Assembly (NCBI GenBank): GCA_947626675.1
Contig: CANQTC010000003.1
Span: forward strand, 153,356 to 217,355
DNA: 64,000 nucleotides
DNA from: an uncultured Coprococcus sp.
Lineage (GTDB): Bacteria > Bacillota > Clostridia > Lachnospirales > Lachnospiraceae
Reading direction: 5' to 3'
The translations under genes were made by a program, and so were the position numbers. The notes below the pieces were generated by a model that ran no database searches, was not told the DNA's origin, and saw only the letters and a program-made list of their open reading frames with translations. Positions 1 through 9,898 of the stretch are shown here, one piece after another (the first letter of the stretch is position 1; each line of letters starts with the position of its first letter).

Positions 1-443
1 CAGGCTTATGGTTTGGTAGTTTTCAGGCGCTTATGCCGATGGCGGGATACTTTCTGGGAACTTTTTTTGCAGAGCTTGTAGTAAAATATTCTCATTGGAT
101 TGCATTTATACTGCTTTTATTAATCGGTGGTAATATGATAAAGGAGTCGTTTAGCAAATCAGAAGAAGTGAGCGGGAGTATGTCGGTTAAAGTGATGCTG
201 ATGCTTGCTGTTGCAACCAGTATTGATGCGCTTGCAGTAGGCGTTTCTTTTGCATTTCTTAAAGTAAATATCATGTGGGCTGTATTGTTTATCGGTGGTA
301 TCACTTTTCTTGTTTCGGCTGCCGGAATAAAGGCAGGAAGTATATTCGGCTCAAAGTATAAGTCGAAGGCAGAACTTACAGGCGGGATTATTTTGATACT
401 AATTGGGATAAAAATAGTATTGGACGGACTTGGAATTTTATGA
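1..443 (+). CDS. mntP: Manganese efflux pump MntP (5' end outside window)
   Basis: Frame 3 is open from the window edge (GLWFGSFQALMPMAGYFLG...), with the repeated MntP motif ATSIDALAVGVSFAF; ATG at 33 is internal. Confidence 0.85.
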   Translation, partial: GLWFGSFQALMPMAGYFLGTFFAELVVKYSHWIAFILLLLIGGNMIKESFSKSEEVSGSMSVKVMLMLAVATSIDALAVGVSFAFLKVNIMWAVLFIGGITFLVSAAGIKAGSIFGSKYKSKAELTGGIILILIGIKIVLDGLGIL

Positions 444-527
444 ATAGTTAATATTTGAAAAGCTTGATATAAGGTAAAAAAGCTGATATGCTTTTTGAAA
501 AGCAAAAAAATAAGAGAGGAATAAAGA

Positions 528-2366
528 ATGTTTAAAATGAATTTAAAGGCGAAATGTAAGAAATTAGTTGCTGCTGTGACATGTACAGCGATGTTGTTTT
601 CATTTACGGCATGCAGCTCACATCTGTTTGGCGGCGGAGATGCGGATTCTTCTGACAAATATACGGATGTACAGAAGAAGTTTGAAGAATATCTGGATGC
701 TTACTATAAAGATTGTGTTACAGATGATACCCTGTCGTATAATTATTCGATAAAGGATGGGGCTTCAATGGGGGTTGAAGAACCGGAAGTTTCCCTTGGC
801 GATTTTGATATGTCAGATGAGGGAATTGCAGAAGATAAAGCCGAATTTGATAAATTCTTTAATGACCTGAAAGCATTTGATAAAAAGAAACTGACAGAAA
901 ACCAGCAGCTTACTTATGATGTGCTGTATGAGTATTTTGAAACGGAGGAATTGTCCTACCAGAATATCTATCTGTATGAGCCGTTTTCGCCGATGAGGGG
1001 TGTGCAGGCAAATCTGTCGACAAATTTTACGGATTACAGATTTGATGATAAGGGAGATGTAGAACGATATATCCAGCTCATTAATATGACAAGGGACTAT
1101 TTTGGAAAATGTATTGAATTTGAAAAAACAAAATCTGAAAAAGGATATTTTATGAGCGATGCTGTTTGCGATAAAGTAATAGAGCAGTGTAATGATTTTA
1201 TAAAGGATAAAGAAAATCATTTTATGATTTCTGTGTTTGATGCAAATATTGATAAACTTGAATTTCTTACAGAGGATGAAAAGGAAACATTTAAGAAACA
1301 AAACAAAGAAGCTGTTCTGAATAACCTGATACCGGCATATGAGGATACAAAGAAATGCATGGAGTCACTGAAAGGAACCGGAAAAAATGCAGAAGGCGTA
1401 TGTAAGTATGAGGGCGGAAAAGATTATTATTCATATTTGTTAAAACATTATGCAGGAACTTCAAAGACGCCTGAAGAAGTAATTAAGATGCTTGAAACAG
1501 AATACCAGTCATTGATGACGGAGATGTATATGGCGCTGATGGAGGATATGGATGCATATGAGTATTTTTCATCAAATTATGACAGTTTATTTGCAGCAGC
1601 AGATAGTATGTCAGCAACAGAAGTGATAGATAAGCTGATGGAGGTAGCGACAGAGCATTATCCTGCTTTTGAAAAGATACAGTATAAAGCGGATTATCTG
1701 GATAAGAGCCTTGAAACGATTATGGATAATACGCTGGCTTATTATATGTCGCCGGCATATGATGACCAGAATAATAATCTGATTCGTGTCAATGGACTTC
1801 ATCCGGATGGCATGTGGACAACACTTGCACACGAAGGATATCCGGGACATATGCTTCAGAATGCATATTTTATGTCTACGAACCCTGAGCCGGTAAGAAC
1901 ATTACACAACTTTCTGGGATATATGGAAGGCTGGGCGATGTATGCATGTTATGATGCTGTAGACTATTATGAATTTGATGAGGATGCTAAGCCATATGCA
2001 AAGACATTATCTACGGTATATAGAATTAACGATGAAATCAGTTATCTTGTAATGGGAAGAATCGACCTCGGTATTAATTACGAAGGATGGTCACTTCAGG
2101 ATACAAGTGATTATATGAACGAGAATGGCTTTAACGGAGAAGCTGCGGAAGAATTATACTACACAATGGTTGGTGACCCGGCAGTATACCAGAGTTATTC
2201 AACGGGTTATTATGAGCTTAAAGAGCTTCACGATTATGCAGAGAAGAAGCTTGGCGCGAACTTTGATGTAAAAGAATTTAATACTGTTATACTTAAGACA
2301 GGACCATGTCAATACGATATATTGAAAGAACAGATAGATAAATATATAGACGATGCATCAAAATAA
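528..2366 (+). CDS. DUF885-like metallopeptidase lipoprotein
   Basis: Lipobox FSFTAC at N-terminus; HEGYPGH motif typical of DUF885 proteins. Confidence 0.85.
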   Translation: MFKMNLKAKCKKLVAAVTCTAMLFSFTACSSHLFGGGDADSSDKYTDVQKKFEEYLDAYYKDCVTDDTLSYNYSIKDGASMGVEEPEVSLGDFDMSDEGIAEDKAEFDKFFNDLKAFDKKKLTENQQLTYDVLYEYFETEELSYQNIYLYEPFSPMRGVQANLSTNFTDYRFDDKGDVERYIQLINMTRDYFGKCIEFEKTKSEKGYFMSDAVCDKVIEQCNDFIKDKENHFMISVFDANIDKLEFLTEDEKETFKKQNKEAVLNNLIPAYEDTKKCMESLKGTGKNAEGVCKYEGGKDYYSYLLKHYAGTSKTPEEVIKMLETEYQSLMTEMYMALMEDMDAYEYFSSNYDSLFAAADSMSATEVIDKLMEVATEHYPAFEKIQYKADYLDKSLETIMDNTLAYYMSPAYDDQNNNLIRVNGLHPDGMWTTLAHEGYPGHMLQNAYFMSTNPEPVRTLHNFLGYMEGWAMYACYDAVDYYEFDEDAKPYAKTLSTVYRINDEISYLVMGRIDLGINYEGWSLQDTSDYMNENGFNGEAAEELYYTMVGDPAVYQSYSTGYYELKELHDYAEKKLGANFDVKEFNTVILKTGPCQYDILKEQIDKYIDDASK

Positions 2367-2397
2367 TCATTTGTAATGATTGATTGGATTTGTACAA

Positions 2398-2437
2398 ACG
2401 GGAGGAATGTGATAAAAACATGCCTCCCGTATTTTTT
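2398..2437 (+). terminator. Intrinsic terminator
   Basis: acgggaggaatgt...acatgcctcccgt stem followed by attttttg. Confidence 0.8.
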
Positions 2438-2519
2438 GCGAAAATATCAAAATATTTTGGAATGTTGCCATGTCATACTGCATATATATTATGGATGCCT
2501 GACTGATTGTGAAACTGAT

Positions 2520-4211
2520 ATGGATTGTTCAGAGGTTATAACAAGCGAAGAATATGTAGATTATATAGTAGAATACAACGGAGACATCAATTCCCTCAGA
2601 GAATATTATGCGGATAATTGCCTTAATTTTATCAATACAAGATATGCCATCGCATACAGAAGAAAGCCTGATGATTATATGGAGATTTTTTCCAGGCTGG
2701 CGTATAATTTATTCCCTAAACTATATGGACTGATGGATACAAGCAGTATGGAAACGACAGGTGTTATCAATGTACAAAGGGAAAATATTCTTGGACTTAC
2801 AGGAAGGAATACAATTATCGGTATTGTTGATACCGGTATTGATATAAGCAGTAGTCTGTTTAGAACAAGTACGGGGGAAACAAGAATACTTGCGGCATGG
2901 GACCAGTCGGCAGAGTATACTGGTACGGCCAGATACAACTATGGGAGGGAGTATAGTAAGGAGGAGATACAGGCTGCCATAGAAAATGGAGAACGGATAC
3001 TTCGGGATAATACGGGACATGGGACATTTCTGACAGGGATTGCGGCAGGTGGCAGAAGTGATGAATTTACAGGGGCTGCACCTGAGGCGGCGCTTGTTGT
3101 CGTGAAACTGAAAGAGGCAAAACAGAATATCAGAAGCCTATATGGAGTTCCGAACGATGTGGAAGCCTATGCAGAAAATGATATCATGTTAGGAATAGCT
3201 TATATCATGCAGATTGTATATCAATATAAAGCGCAGGTTTCAATTCTGATAGGACTGGGAACCAATAGCGGAAGCCATTCCAGTTCAAGTGCGCTGGAAT
3301 CTTATATCAATACACTTGGCATCCTGCCTGGTATAGCGATTTCTGTAGGAGCAGGAAATGAAGGTGTAGCGGGACATCATTTCGCCGGATTGGTGGAGGA
3401 AAATGAAAGCTATGATATTATTGAAATTAATGTAAGTAATAATGATAGTTTTACGCTGGAGATATGGGGGCAGGTGCCTAATATATATTCTGTTGCAATT
3501 GAGATTCCGGGTGGAGAATACATAGAGAGAATACCGCCGCGTTTTGACAGAAGTGAAAGGATAAGGCCTATCTTTGGCGGAGGTGAAATCTATGTGGATT
3601 ATTTTCTTGTTGAAGACAGTTCGGGACAGGAGCTTATCATGATGCGTTTTTTTGCGCCCGCGAACGGACTTTGGCGTATAAGAGTATATTCGGTGGGAGA
3701 TACGGAAAAACGATATGATGCATGGCTTCCAATAACGGACTTTTTATCATATGAAACGCGTTTTGTAAGACCTTCGCCTGATATGACGCTGACAAATCCG
3801 GCTACCGCTGAGACCGTAATATGTGTAGGCGCATATAATCATGTAAATGGAGGAATTTATCTTGAAAGTAGCAGAGGATATACAATGGATAACAGGATAA
3901 AGCCTGATTTGGTTGCTCCTGGTGTCGATGTGTATGGCCCGGGCAGATTCAATGATTTTATCAGGACGAGTGGAACATCTGTTGCGGCGGCACATGCTGC
4001 AGGCTGTGCTTCATTGATGCTGCAATGGGCAAGAGAAAGAGGTGTTCAGAATTATATCAATGGAAATCAAATCAGACGTTATCTTATCAGGGGAGCAGAC
4101 AGACCGGGTATTGTGAATGGATTATTAGATGTAAAGGCATATCCGAACAGAGAATGGGGCTGGGGGATTCTTGATATCTATGAAACATTTAATATATTCA
4201 GGAATGTCTGA
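2520..4211 (+). CDS. S8 (subtilisin-like, Csp-type) serine peptidase
   Basis: GIVDTGID, GHGTFLTGIAAG, GTSVAAAHAAG catalytic motifs. ORF opens at 2376, but that part overlaps the terminator, so start at M 2520 (MDCSEV) is preferred. Confidence 0.85.
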   Translation: MDCSEVITSEEYVDYIVEYNGDINSLREYYADNCLNFINTRYAIAYRRKPDDYMEIFSRLAYNLFPKLYGLMDTSSMETTGVINVQRENILGLTGRNTIIGIVDTGIDISSSLFRTSTGETRILAAWDQSAEYTGTARYNYGREYSKEEIQAAIENGERILRDNTGHGTFLTGIAAGGRSDEFTGAAPEAALVVVKLKEAKQNIRSLYGVPNDVEAYAENDIMLGIAYIMQIVYQYKAQVSILIGLGTNSGSHSSSSALESYINTLGILPGIAISVGAGNEGVAGHHFAGLVEENESYDIIEINVSNNDSFTLEIWGQVPNIYSVAIEIPGGEYIERIPPRFDRSERIRPIFGGGEIYVDYFLVEDSSGQELIMMRFFAPANGLWRIRVYSVGDTEKRYDAWLPITDFLSYETRFVRPSPDMTLTNPATAETVICVGAYNHVNGGIYLESSRGYTMDNRIKPDLVAPGVDVYGPGRFNDFIRTSGTSVAAAHAAGCASLMLQWARERGVQNYINGNQIRRYLIRGADRPGIVNGLLDVKAYPNREWGWGILDIYETFNIFRNV

Positions 4212-4253
4212 TGCGGAATGGTTATAAAAAATTTGAAAAATGTAAAAAAACTA

Positions 4254-4282
4254 TTGACAAACGATGAAGCATAGACTAAAAT
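4254..4282 (+). promoter_or_regulatory. Promoter for metNIQ leader
   Basis: TTGACA (4254-4259), 17-bp spacer, TAAAAT (4277-4282). Confidence 0.75.
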
Positions 4283-4343
4283 AGGCAACATAAAACACAT
4301 TAGTCCTATATAATTACTAGGAAAATAGAAAGGAAAAGGCAAT

Positions 4344-4439
4344 ATGAAAGTTAAAAGTATGATGAATAATATGATATGTTTTTGTATGGCTGTATATAAT
4401 CATATAGCTTATTTTCATATGTCTTGTGCGCCCAGGTAG
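4344..4439 (+). CDS. Putative Met/Cys-rich leader peptide MKVKSMMNNMICFCMAVYNHIAYFHMSCAPR
   Basis: ATG with upstream aaaggaaaagg; 31 codons with 6 Met and 3 Cys; lies between promoter and terminator ahead of metN. Confidence 0.5.
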   Translation: MKVKSMMNNMICFCMAVYNHIAYFHMSCAPR

Positions 4440-4455
4440 ATATAGCGATATTTTC

Positions 4456-4490
4456 AAACAGGTGTCATGAGTGTATGACACCTGTTTTTT
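4456..4490 (+). terminator. Intrinsic terminator/attenuator upstream of metN
   Basis: aaacaggtgtcat/atgacacctgttt 13-bp stem, loop gagtgt, T-run. Confidence 0.85.
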
Positions 4491-4523
4491 AGTGTATATA
4501 GTATATGAAAGAGAGAAAAACAT

Positions 4524-5570
4524 ATGTCAGAAATTGTAATTGAGCATGTATCAAAAGCATTTAAAACAAAAGATGGAATTGTAAATGCGTTAAATGATGT
4601 AAATATTGAAATTGATGCCGGAGATATATTTGGGATTATTGGGATGTCGGGAGCCGGAAAAAGTACATTGGTACGATGTATGAACTTTCTTGAGACACCA
4701 ACAGAAGGAAAAGTCATTGTACAGGGATTGGAACTTGGAACGCTTTCAGGAAAAAGACTTCGGAAGCAGCGGGAACAGATGGGAATGATATTCCAGCATT
4801 TTAATCTGCTTATGCAGAAAACGGTGTTGGAAAATGTATGTTTTCCGCTTTACATAAAGAAGATGTCGCGGGGGGAGGCAAGAAAGAAGGCGCTTGAATT
4901 ACTTGAAATCGTTGGAATTTCAGATAAAGCGAAGGCATATCCGGCACAGCTTTCGGGCGGGCAGAAGCAGAGAGTCGCAATCGCGAGGGCATTAGCATCT
5001 GACCCTAAAATATTATTATGTGATGAAGCAACAAGTGCACTGGACCCGCAGACAACATCTGCCATATTGAAACTGCTGAAGGATATAAATGATAGATTTG
5101 GAATAACAATTGTTATGATAACCCATCAGATGTCGGTTGTACGGGAGATATGTAATAAAGTAGCAATTATGAAAGAGGGGCAGGTTGTGGAAAAGGGATG
5201 TACAGTGGATATATTTAATCATCCATCGTCAAAAGTTACGCGCGAATTGCTCCACGATGATGTTGAGACCGATTCAGCTCAGATGATAGCAAGGCTGCAA
5301 AAGGAGATTCAAGGCGGTGAGAAAATCCGTATAGTATATTCTGAAAATTCCGCTTTTGAACCTGTCGTTGCGAACCTTATATTGCAGTACGGAGAGCCTG
5401 TGAATATTCTGAAGGCTGATACAAAAAACGTAGGCGGCATTGCAAAGGGGGAGATGATTTTAGAGTTTATGAAAGATTCTGAGAATGTTGAAGCAATGAA
5501 AAATCAGCTTAAGGCCAGTGGGTTGGAAATAGAAACATATAATTACGATGCAGATAAGGAGGACAAATAG
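4524..5570 (+). CDS. metN: Methionine ABC transporter ATP-binding protein with NIL domain
   Basis: Walker A GMSGAGKST, LSGGQKQR, C-terminal NIL-type domain; followed by metI and metQ. Confidence 0.93.
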   Translation: MSEIVIEHVSKAFKTKDGIVNALNDVNIEIDAGDIFGIIGMSGAGKSTLVRCMNFLETPTEGKVIVQGLELGTLSGKRLRKQREQMGMIFQHFNLLMQKTVLENVCFPLYIKKMSRGEARKKALELLEIVGISDKAKAYPAQLSGGQKQRVAIARALASDPKILLCDEATSALDPQTTSAILKLLKDINDRFGITIVMITHQMSVVREICNKVAIMKEGQVVEKGCTVDIFNHPSSKVTRELLHDDVETDSAQMIARLQKEIQGGEKIRIVYSENSAFEPVVANLILQYGEPVNILKADTKNVGGIAKGEMILEFMKDSENVEAMKNQLKASGLEIETYNYDADKEDK

Positions 5571-5571
5571 T

Positions 5572-6234
5572 ATGTGGACAAAAGAAGTCATCAATATGAT
5601 AGAAATGGGAATATTAGAAACGGTTTATATGACGCTTGTTGCAACATTTGCAGGTTATATATTAGGTCTTCCGATGGGGGTTTTGCTCTGTGTATCAGAT
5701 AAAGGCGGTTTAAAGCCAAATGCTGTTTTATATAAGGTGCTTGACATCATTGCGAATATCGTAAGAAGTGTTCCGTTTTTGATATTATTGATTTTACTGA
5801 TACCATTTACAAGAGTCGTTGTGGGGAAAAGCTATGGTTCATCAGCAACCATTGTACCGCTCGTTGTTGCCGCTGTGCCTTTTATTGCGAGAATGGTGGA
5901 ATCATCATTAAAAGAAGTGGATTCCGGTGTCGTTGAAGCGGCAAAATCTATGGGGGCAGGCAACCTGCGTATTATCATTAAGGTTCTTCTTGTTGAAGCA
6001 AGAACATCATTGATAACAGGCGTAACCATAGCAATCGGAACAATTCTGGGTTATTCGGCTATGGCAGGTACCGTTGGCGGCGGCGGGCTGGGCGATATAG
6101 CAGTTCGTTATGGATACTACCGGTATCAGTCGGATATTATGATGGTTACGGTTATATTACTGATTGTTTTAGTACAGTTATTTCAATCAACAGGAATGTT
6201 GGTAGCAAATAAATTAGATAAGAGAAAAAAATAA
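5572..6234 (+). CDS. metI: Methionine ABC transporter permease
   Basis: MetI-like permease (ESSLKEVDSGVVEAAKSMGA); start at ATG 5572 just after metN stop. Confidence 0.92.
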   Translation: MWTKEVINMIEMGILETVYMTLVATFAGYILGLPMGVLLCVSDKGGLKPNAVLYKVLDIIANIVRSVPFLILLILLIPFTRVVVGKSYGSSATIVPLVVAAVPFIARMVESSLKEVDSGVVEAAKSMGAGNLRIIIKVLLVEARTSLITGVTIAIGTILGYSAMAGTVGGGGLGDIAVRYGYYRYQSDIMMVTVILLIVLVQLFQSTGMLVANKLDKRKK

Positions 6235-6254
6235 AAGAAAGAAGGAAAAAGGAA

Positions 6255-7172
6255 ATGAGAAAAAACTTAAAAAAATTATTGGCACTTGCAGTTACAGGTA
6301 CATTTTTAGTAGGAGCATTAGCAGGCTGCGGAAATGCTTCTGATGATAAAACAACAACTGCAACAACTGCGGAGCAGACGACAGAAGGCGACACAGCAGG
6401 TGGTGATGACGTATCGACAGAAGCTGCAAACGATGGCGAGCTTAAGGAAATTACAATCGCGGCATCCGCTACGCCACATGCGGAGATTCTTGAACAGGCA
6501 AAGGCGGCTTTAAAGGAAAAGGGATATGATTTAAAGATTACGGTATTTGATGATTATGTACAACCGAATCTTGTAGTAGAAAGCGGTGAGTTTGATGCAA
6601 ACTATATACAACATCTGCCATACCTGAATAACTTCAATGAAGAAAATGGTACGCATATCGTATCAGTAGGTGAAATTCATTATGAGCCATTTGGCATTTA
6701 TCCGGGTACAAAGAAGAGTCTTGAAGATATTGCAGACGGTGATGAAATCGCTGTTCCAAATGACACTACGAATGAAGCGCGTGCATTACTGTTATTGCAG
6801 GATAACGGCATTATTACACTAAAGGATGGCGCAGGGCTTACAGCGACAGTAAACGATATCCAGGACAACCCGCATAATGTGAAAATTATAGAGCTTGAAG
6901 CTGCCCAGGTCGCAAGAGTTGCAGGTGAAACACCATATGTCGTTCTGAATGGAAACTATGCACTTGAAGCGGGATTTTCAGTAGGAAAAGATGCGCTGGC
7001 ATATGAAAAATCAGATTCAGAGGCAGCCAAAACATATGTCAATATCATTGCTGTCAAGGAAGGCAATGAAAACAATGAAGGTATTCAGGCGCTTGTTGAT
7101 ATATTGAAGTCAGATGAAATTAAGAAATATATCAATGATACATATGATGGTGCAGTCATTCCGTTTGAATAA
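6255..7172 (+). CDS. metQ: Methionine-binding lipoprotein MetQ (NlpA family)
   Basis: Lipobox LAGCG; NlpA-like sequence (FDANYIQHLPYLNNFN). Confidence 0.92.
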   Translation: MRKNLKKLLALAVTGTFLVGALAGCGNASDDKTTTATTAEQTTEGDTAGGDDVSTEAANDGELKEITIAASATPHAEILEQAKAALKEKGYDLKITVFDDYVQPNLVVESGEFDANYIQHLPYLNNFNEENGTHIVSVGEIHYEPFGIYPGTKKSLEDIADGDEIAVPNDTTNEARALLLLQDNGIITLKDGAGLTATVNDIQDNPHNVKIIELEAAQVARVAGETPYVVLNGNYALEAGFSVGKDALAYEKSDSEAAKTYVNIIAVKEGNENNEGIQALVDILKSDEIKKYINDTYDGAVIPFE

Positions 7173-7227
7173 AAAACAGATGAAATTTTCCAATACTCTA
7201 AATAAAAATAAATAATTAACTCATAAA

Positions 7228-7265
7228 AGACAGTAATGGACTTTGTTCGTTACTGTCTATTGTTA
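7228..7265 (+). terminator. Intrinsic terminator after metQ
   Basis: agacagtaa/ttactgtct stem followed by T-rich sequence. Confidence 0.65.
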
Positions 7266-7333
7266 TATTGGGAAAAAAATGATATATTTATTTTGTAGAA
7301 AACCTTAAATCAAAAAACGGAGGAGTAAATATT

Positions 7334-7936
7334 ATGTATATTACATGTTTGGATTTGGAAGGCGTATTAGTACCTGAGATTTGGATTGCATTTGCAGAGG
7401 CAAGCGGAATACCGGAACTTAAGAGAACAACAAGAGATGAACCGGATTATGATAAGCTTATGAACTGGAGACTTGGCATATTAAAGGAGCATGGACTTGG
7501 ACTGAAAGAAATTCAGGAAACAATCGCAAAGATTGAACCGATTCCGGGAGCAAAAGAATTCCTTGACGAGCTTCGTTCCATCTGTCAGGTCATTATAATC
7601 AGTGATACATTTTCACAGTTTGCAGGCCCTCTTATGAAGAAGCTCGGCTATCCTACTATTTTCTGTAATGAACTGGTCGTTGCAGATGACGGAGAGATAA
7701 CAGGTTTTAAAATGCGTTGTGAACAGTCAAAGCTTACTACAGTTAAGGCATTACAGTCCATTGGTTACGATACGATTGCAAGCGGAGACAGTCATAACGA
7801 CCTTGGAATGATATACGCAAGTAAAGCAGGCTTCCTTTTTAAGAGTACAGACCAGATTAAAGCGGATAATCCTGAACTTTTGGCATTTGATACATACGAT
7901 GAGCTTATGGCAGCAATCAAGAAGGCTATGGATTAA
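7334..7936 (+). CDS. thrH: Phosphoserine phosphatase/homoserine phosphotransferase ThrH-like HAD protein
   Basis: CLDLEGVLVPEIWIAFAE, SGDSHNDLGM HAD motifs. Confidence 0.88.
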   Translation: MYITCLDLEGVLVPEIWIAFAEASGIPELKRTTRDEPDYDKLMNWRLGILKEHGLGLKEIQETIAKIEPIPGAKEFLDELRSICQVIIISDTFSQFAGPLMKKLGYPTIFCNELVVADDGEITGFKMRCEQSKLTTVKALQSIGYDTIASGDSHNDLGMIYASKAGFLFKSTDQIKADNPELLAFDTYDELMAAIKKAMD

Positions 7937-7950
7937 TACGGGGAAAAAAG

Positions 7951-8469
7951 ATGAGATATAAGAGTGTAAATGAACCGGATAGCATAGAACTTCATGATGC
8001 TGTAATTAAAACGTTTGAAATGTCTCAGCAGAATGATGTGCTTACGCTGCTCGTGGAAGGCGCTGTTGTTCAATCCGGAAATTCGCAGAATGAATTCTAT
8101 ACAGACAAGTATTCGGACCAGATGCAGATACGTTTTGTGAATCCTGTGATAGAGGCGGTTCTTTTGGAAGGGCATAAATATTATGATGCAAATGACAGAC
8201 TGATAGAGCAGGTTCCTGACCAGGTGCTGCTGCCTGAAGAATATGGCAGGGTTATGAAGCAGTTTAATGCGTGTTACATATTTTATGCAGGTACACCTAA
8301 GGAAAAAGTTGTTCAGAATTATACAGGGCAGGATATGCGGACACTGGCAGAGGATATGAAGTGTTATCAGATGATTATTGATGTAGAAGACGAGTCTTAT
8401 GTAATCAGCTTTTATTATGAAAAAGTGATTGCGGAGTGGGAACATTTTCTGAATAAAGCGAACGTATGA
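7951..8469 (+). CDS. Conserved hypothetical protein
   Basis: Full ORF with good context; no domain recognised with certainty. Confidence 0.75.
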   Translation: MRYKSVNEPDSIELHDAVIKTFEMSQQNDVLTLLVEGAVVQSGNSQNEFYTDKYSDQMQIRFVNPVIEAVLLEGHKYYDANDRLIEQVPDQVLLPEEYGRVMKQFNACYIFYAGTPKEKVVQNYTGQDMRTLAEDMKCYQMIIDVEDESYVISFYYEKVIAEWEHFLNKANV

Positions 8470-8601
8470 AACGGGTATACGGACGGATATGGATATTGGC
8501 AGAAAATATAGAAAGAGAATGCAACTGAAATGTACATTTTTTGCAACTACAGATGCTTGACAAAGTTGAAATATAATTGTATACATTAAGAGGTGATATA
8601 A

Positions 8602-8958
8602 ATGGCAAAAAGGATTAAACAATATATTGCTTATATAGATTCTTTATTGCAGCGTGATAATCTTAATTTTAAAGAAGAAATTGAGAAACATTTAAAGCAG
8701 ATGGAATTTTTTATGCATGAAAGACTGATACATCTGATTGTAATGTGTCTTTTTGCGATAGCAACAGTAATTACCTGCCTTGTTTTTGTTGTCAGTGAAC
8801 AGATAACCGTACTGTTACTGGCGATAGCGCTTATGGTACTTTTAGTTCCATATATAAAACATTATTACCTTCTTGAGAATAGTGTACAATATATGTATAA
8901 ACAGTATGATAAAATGTTGGAAAAGGCAGGAATGGAGGCTTTTAAGGTTTCGGATTAG
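8602..8958 (+). CDS. Small membrane protein, unknown function
   Basis: Two adjacent hydrophobic segments; RBS aagaggtg; promoter ttgaca-17-tataca upstream. Confidence 0.7.
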   Translation: MAKRIKQYIAYIDSLLQRDNLNFKEEIEKHLKQMEFFMHERLIHLIVMCLFAIATVITCLVFVVSEQITVLLLAIALMVLLVPYIKHYYLLENSVQYMYKQYDKMLEKAGMEAFKVSD

Positions 8959-8992
8959 AAAAGAGCAGTATTGTTATTATTAAGGAGGCAGT

Positions 8993-9292
8993 ATGTTTAA
9001 TCTTGTAATGGGAGTAATCATGGTAGGAGTAGGATGCCTGTGCCTGGTCTGGGCATTTTTTAGTAAAGTGATGGCGGTACAGATTTTCTTCGGCTGTTCC
9101 ATGATGATATTTGGAATCGTAGAGATTATAAGGTCAAGGGCCATAAGAAAACGAAAAAAAGAAGCGAAGAACAGGGAATTTGATGCTTATATGATGATGG
9201 CGAAAGAGATGGGTGTTGTGGTAAATCCTGTTACAGGAGAAATTATATCCAAAAAAGAATCTGCAGAAGGAGGTGAGAAAGAGGATGTATAG
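8993..9292 (+). CDS. Small membrane protein, unknown function
   Basis: RBS aaggagg; two hydrophobic segments then charged tail. Confidence 0.7.
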   Translation: MFNLVMGVIMVGVGCLCLVWAFFSKVMAVQIFFGCSMMIFGIVEIIRSRAIRKRKKEAKNREFDAYMMMAKEMGVVVNPVTGEIISKKESAEGGEKEDV

Positions 9293-9829
9293 AAACGTGG
9301 GAAGTGGTCTTAAGCTTTTGTTTATTGCTCAGATTGTTTCAATTATAGCAGCAGTATTTTCTTTAGTTCCTGTTTTAGGCTTTTTACTGGCATTAGCCAG
9401 TGGTGTTTTAAACTTTATGGGTTTATGGCAGGCTGCAAAGGATGAACAGGGCTATCAGACAGCAATGATTATTACCATTGTGAATGTTGTACTTGCATTA
9501 CTTACGTCAATTCCGATTTTTGGAAAGATTATAAAGATTGTAAGAAGTATTCTTTCATTGATTATTCTTTATTATGTATGTAATACTACAGCAAACCTGC
9601 TTCGTAATGTAGGACGTGCTGATATCGCAGCGCAGGCTGTTCTGTATGGACTATCAATCTGACATGTACGATTATATCAGTAATACTTACTATATTAATG
9701 TTTATACCATTTATTAATATACTTGCAGTTCTGGGCGCGATTGTTGTTGCAGTCGTTCAGATTATTGCTTATATCAAGTATCTGATTTTCTTAAATGCGA
9801 GCGGTACTATTTTTTCATCAGCATACTAA
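9285..9829 (+). pseudogene. Multi-TM membrane protein interrupted by an apparent 1-nt frameshift
   Basis: Frame 0 ends at TGA 9660-9662; the membrane-protein sequence resumes in frame 2 from about 9647 (WTINLTCTIISVILTILMFIPFINILAVLGAIVVAVVQIIAYIKYLIFLNASG) to TAA 9827-9829. Confidence 0.55.
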
Positions 9830-9845
9830 GAAGCTTTGGTAATGT

Positions 9846-9897
9846 ATATGGCGGTAAGCGATTGATGCTTACCGCCATATTGATTGATTGATTTTTT
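9846..9897. terminator. Bidirectional terminator between convergent genes
   Basis: atatggcggtaagc (9846-9859) / gcttaccgccatat (9867-9880) 14-bp stem, T-rich flank. Confidence 0.85.
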
Positions 9898-9898
9898 A

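Noticed and set aside
2376-2519. N-terminal 48 codons of the S8 peptidase ORF
   Set aside because: Overlaps the terminator of the preceding gene (2398-2437); M 2520 begins the plausible peptidase sequence.
4283-4523. SAM riboswitch or T-box ahead of metNIQ
   Set aside because: No recognisable S-box core or T-box antiterminator sequence by eye; a short ORF plus terminator explains the region better. Infernal would settle it.
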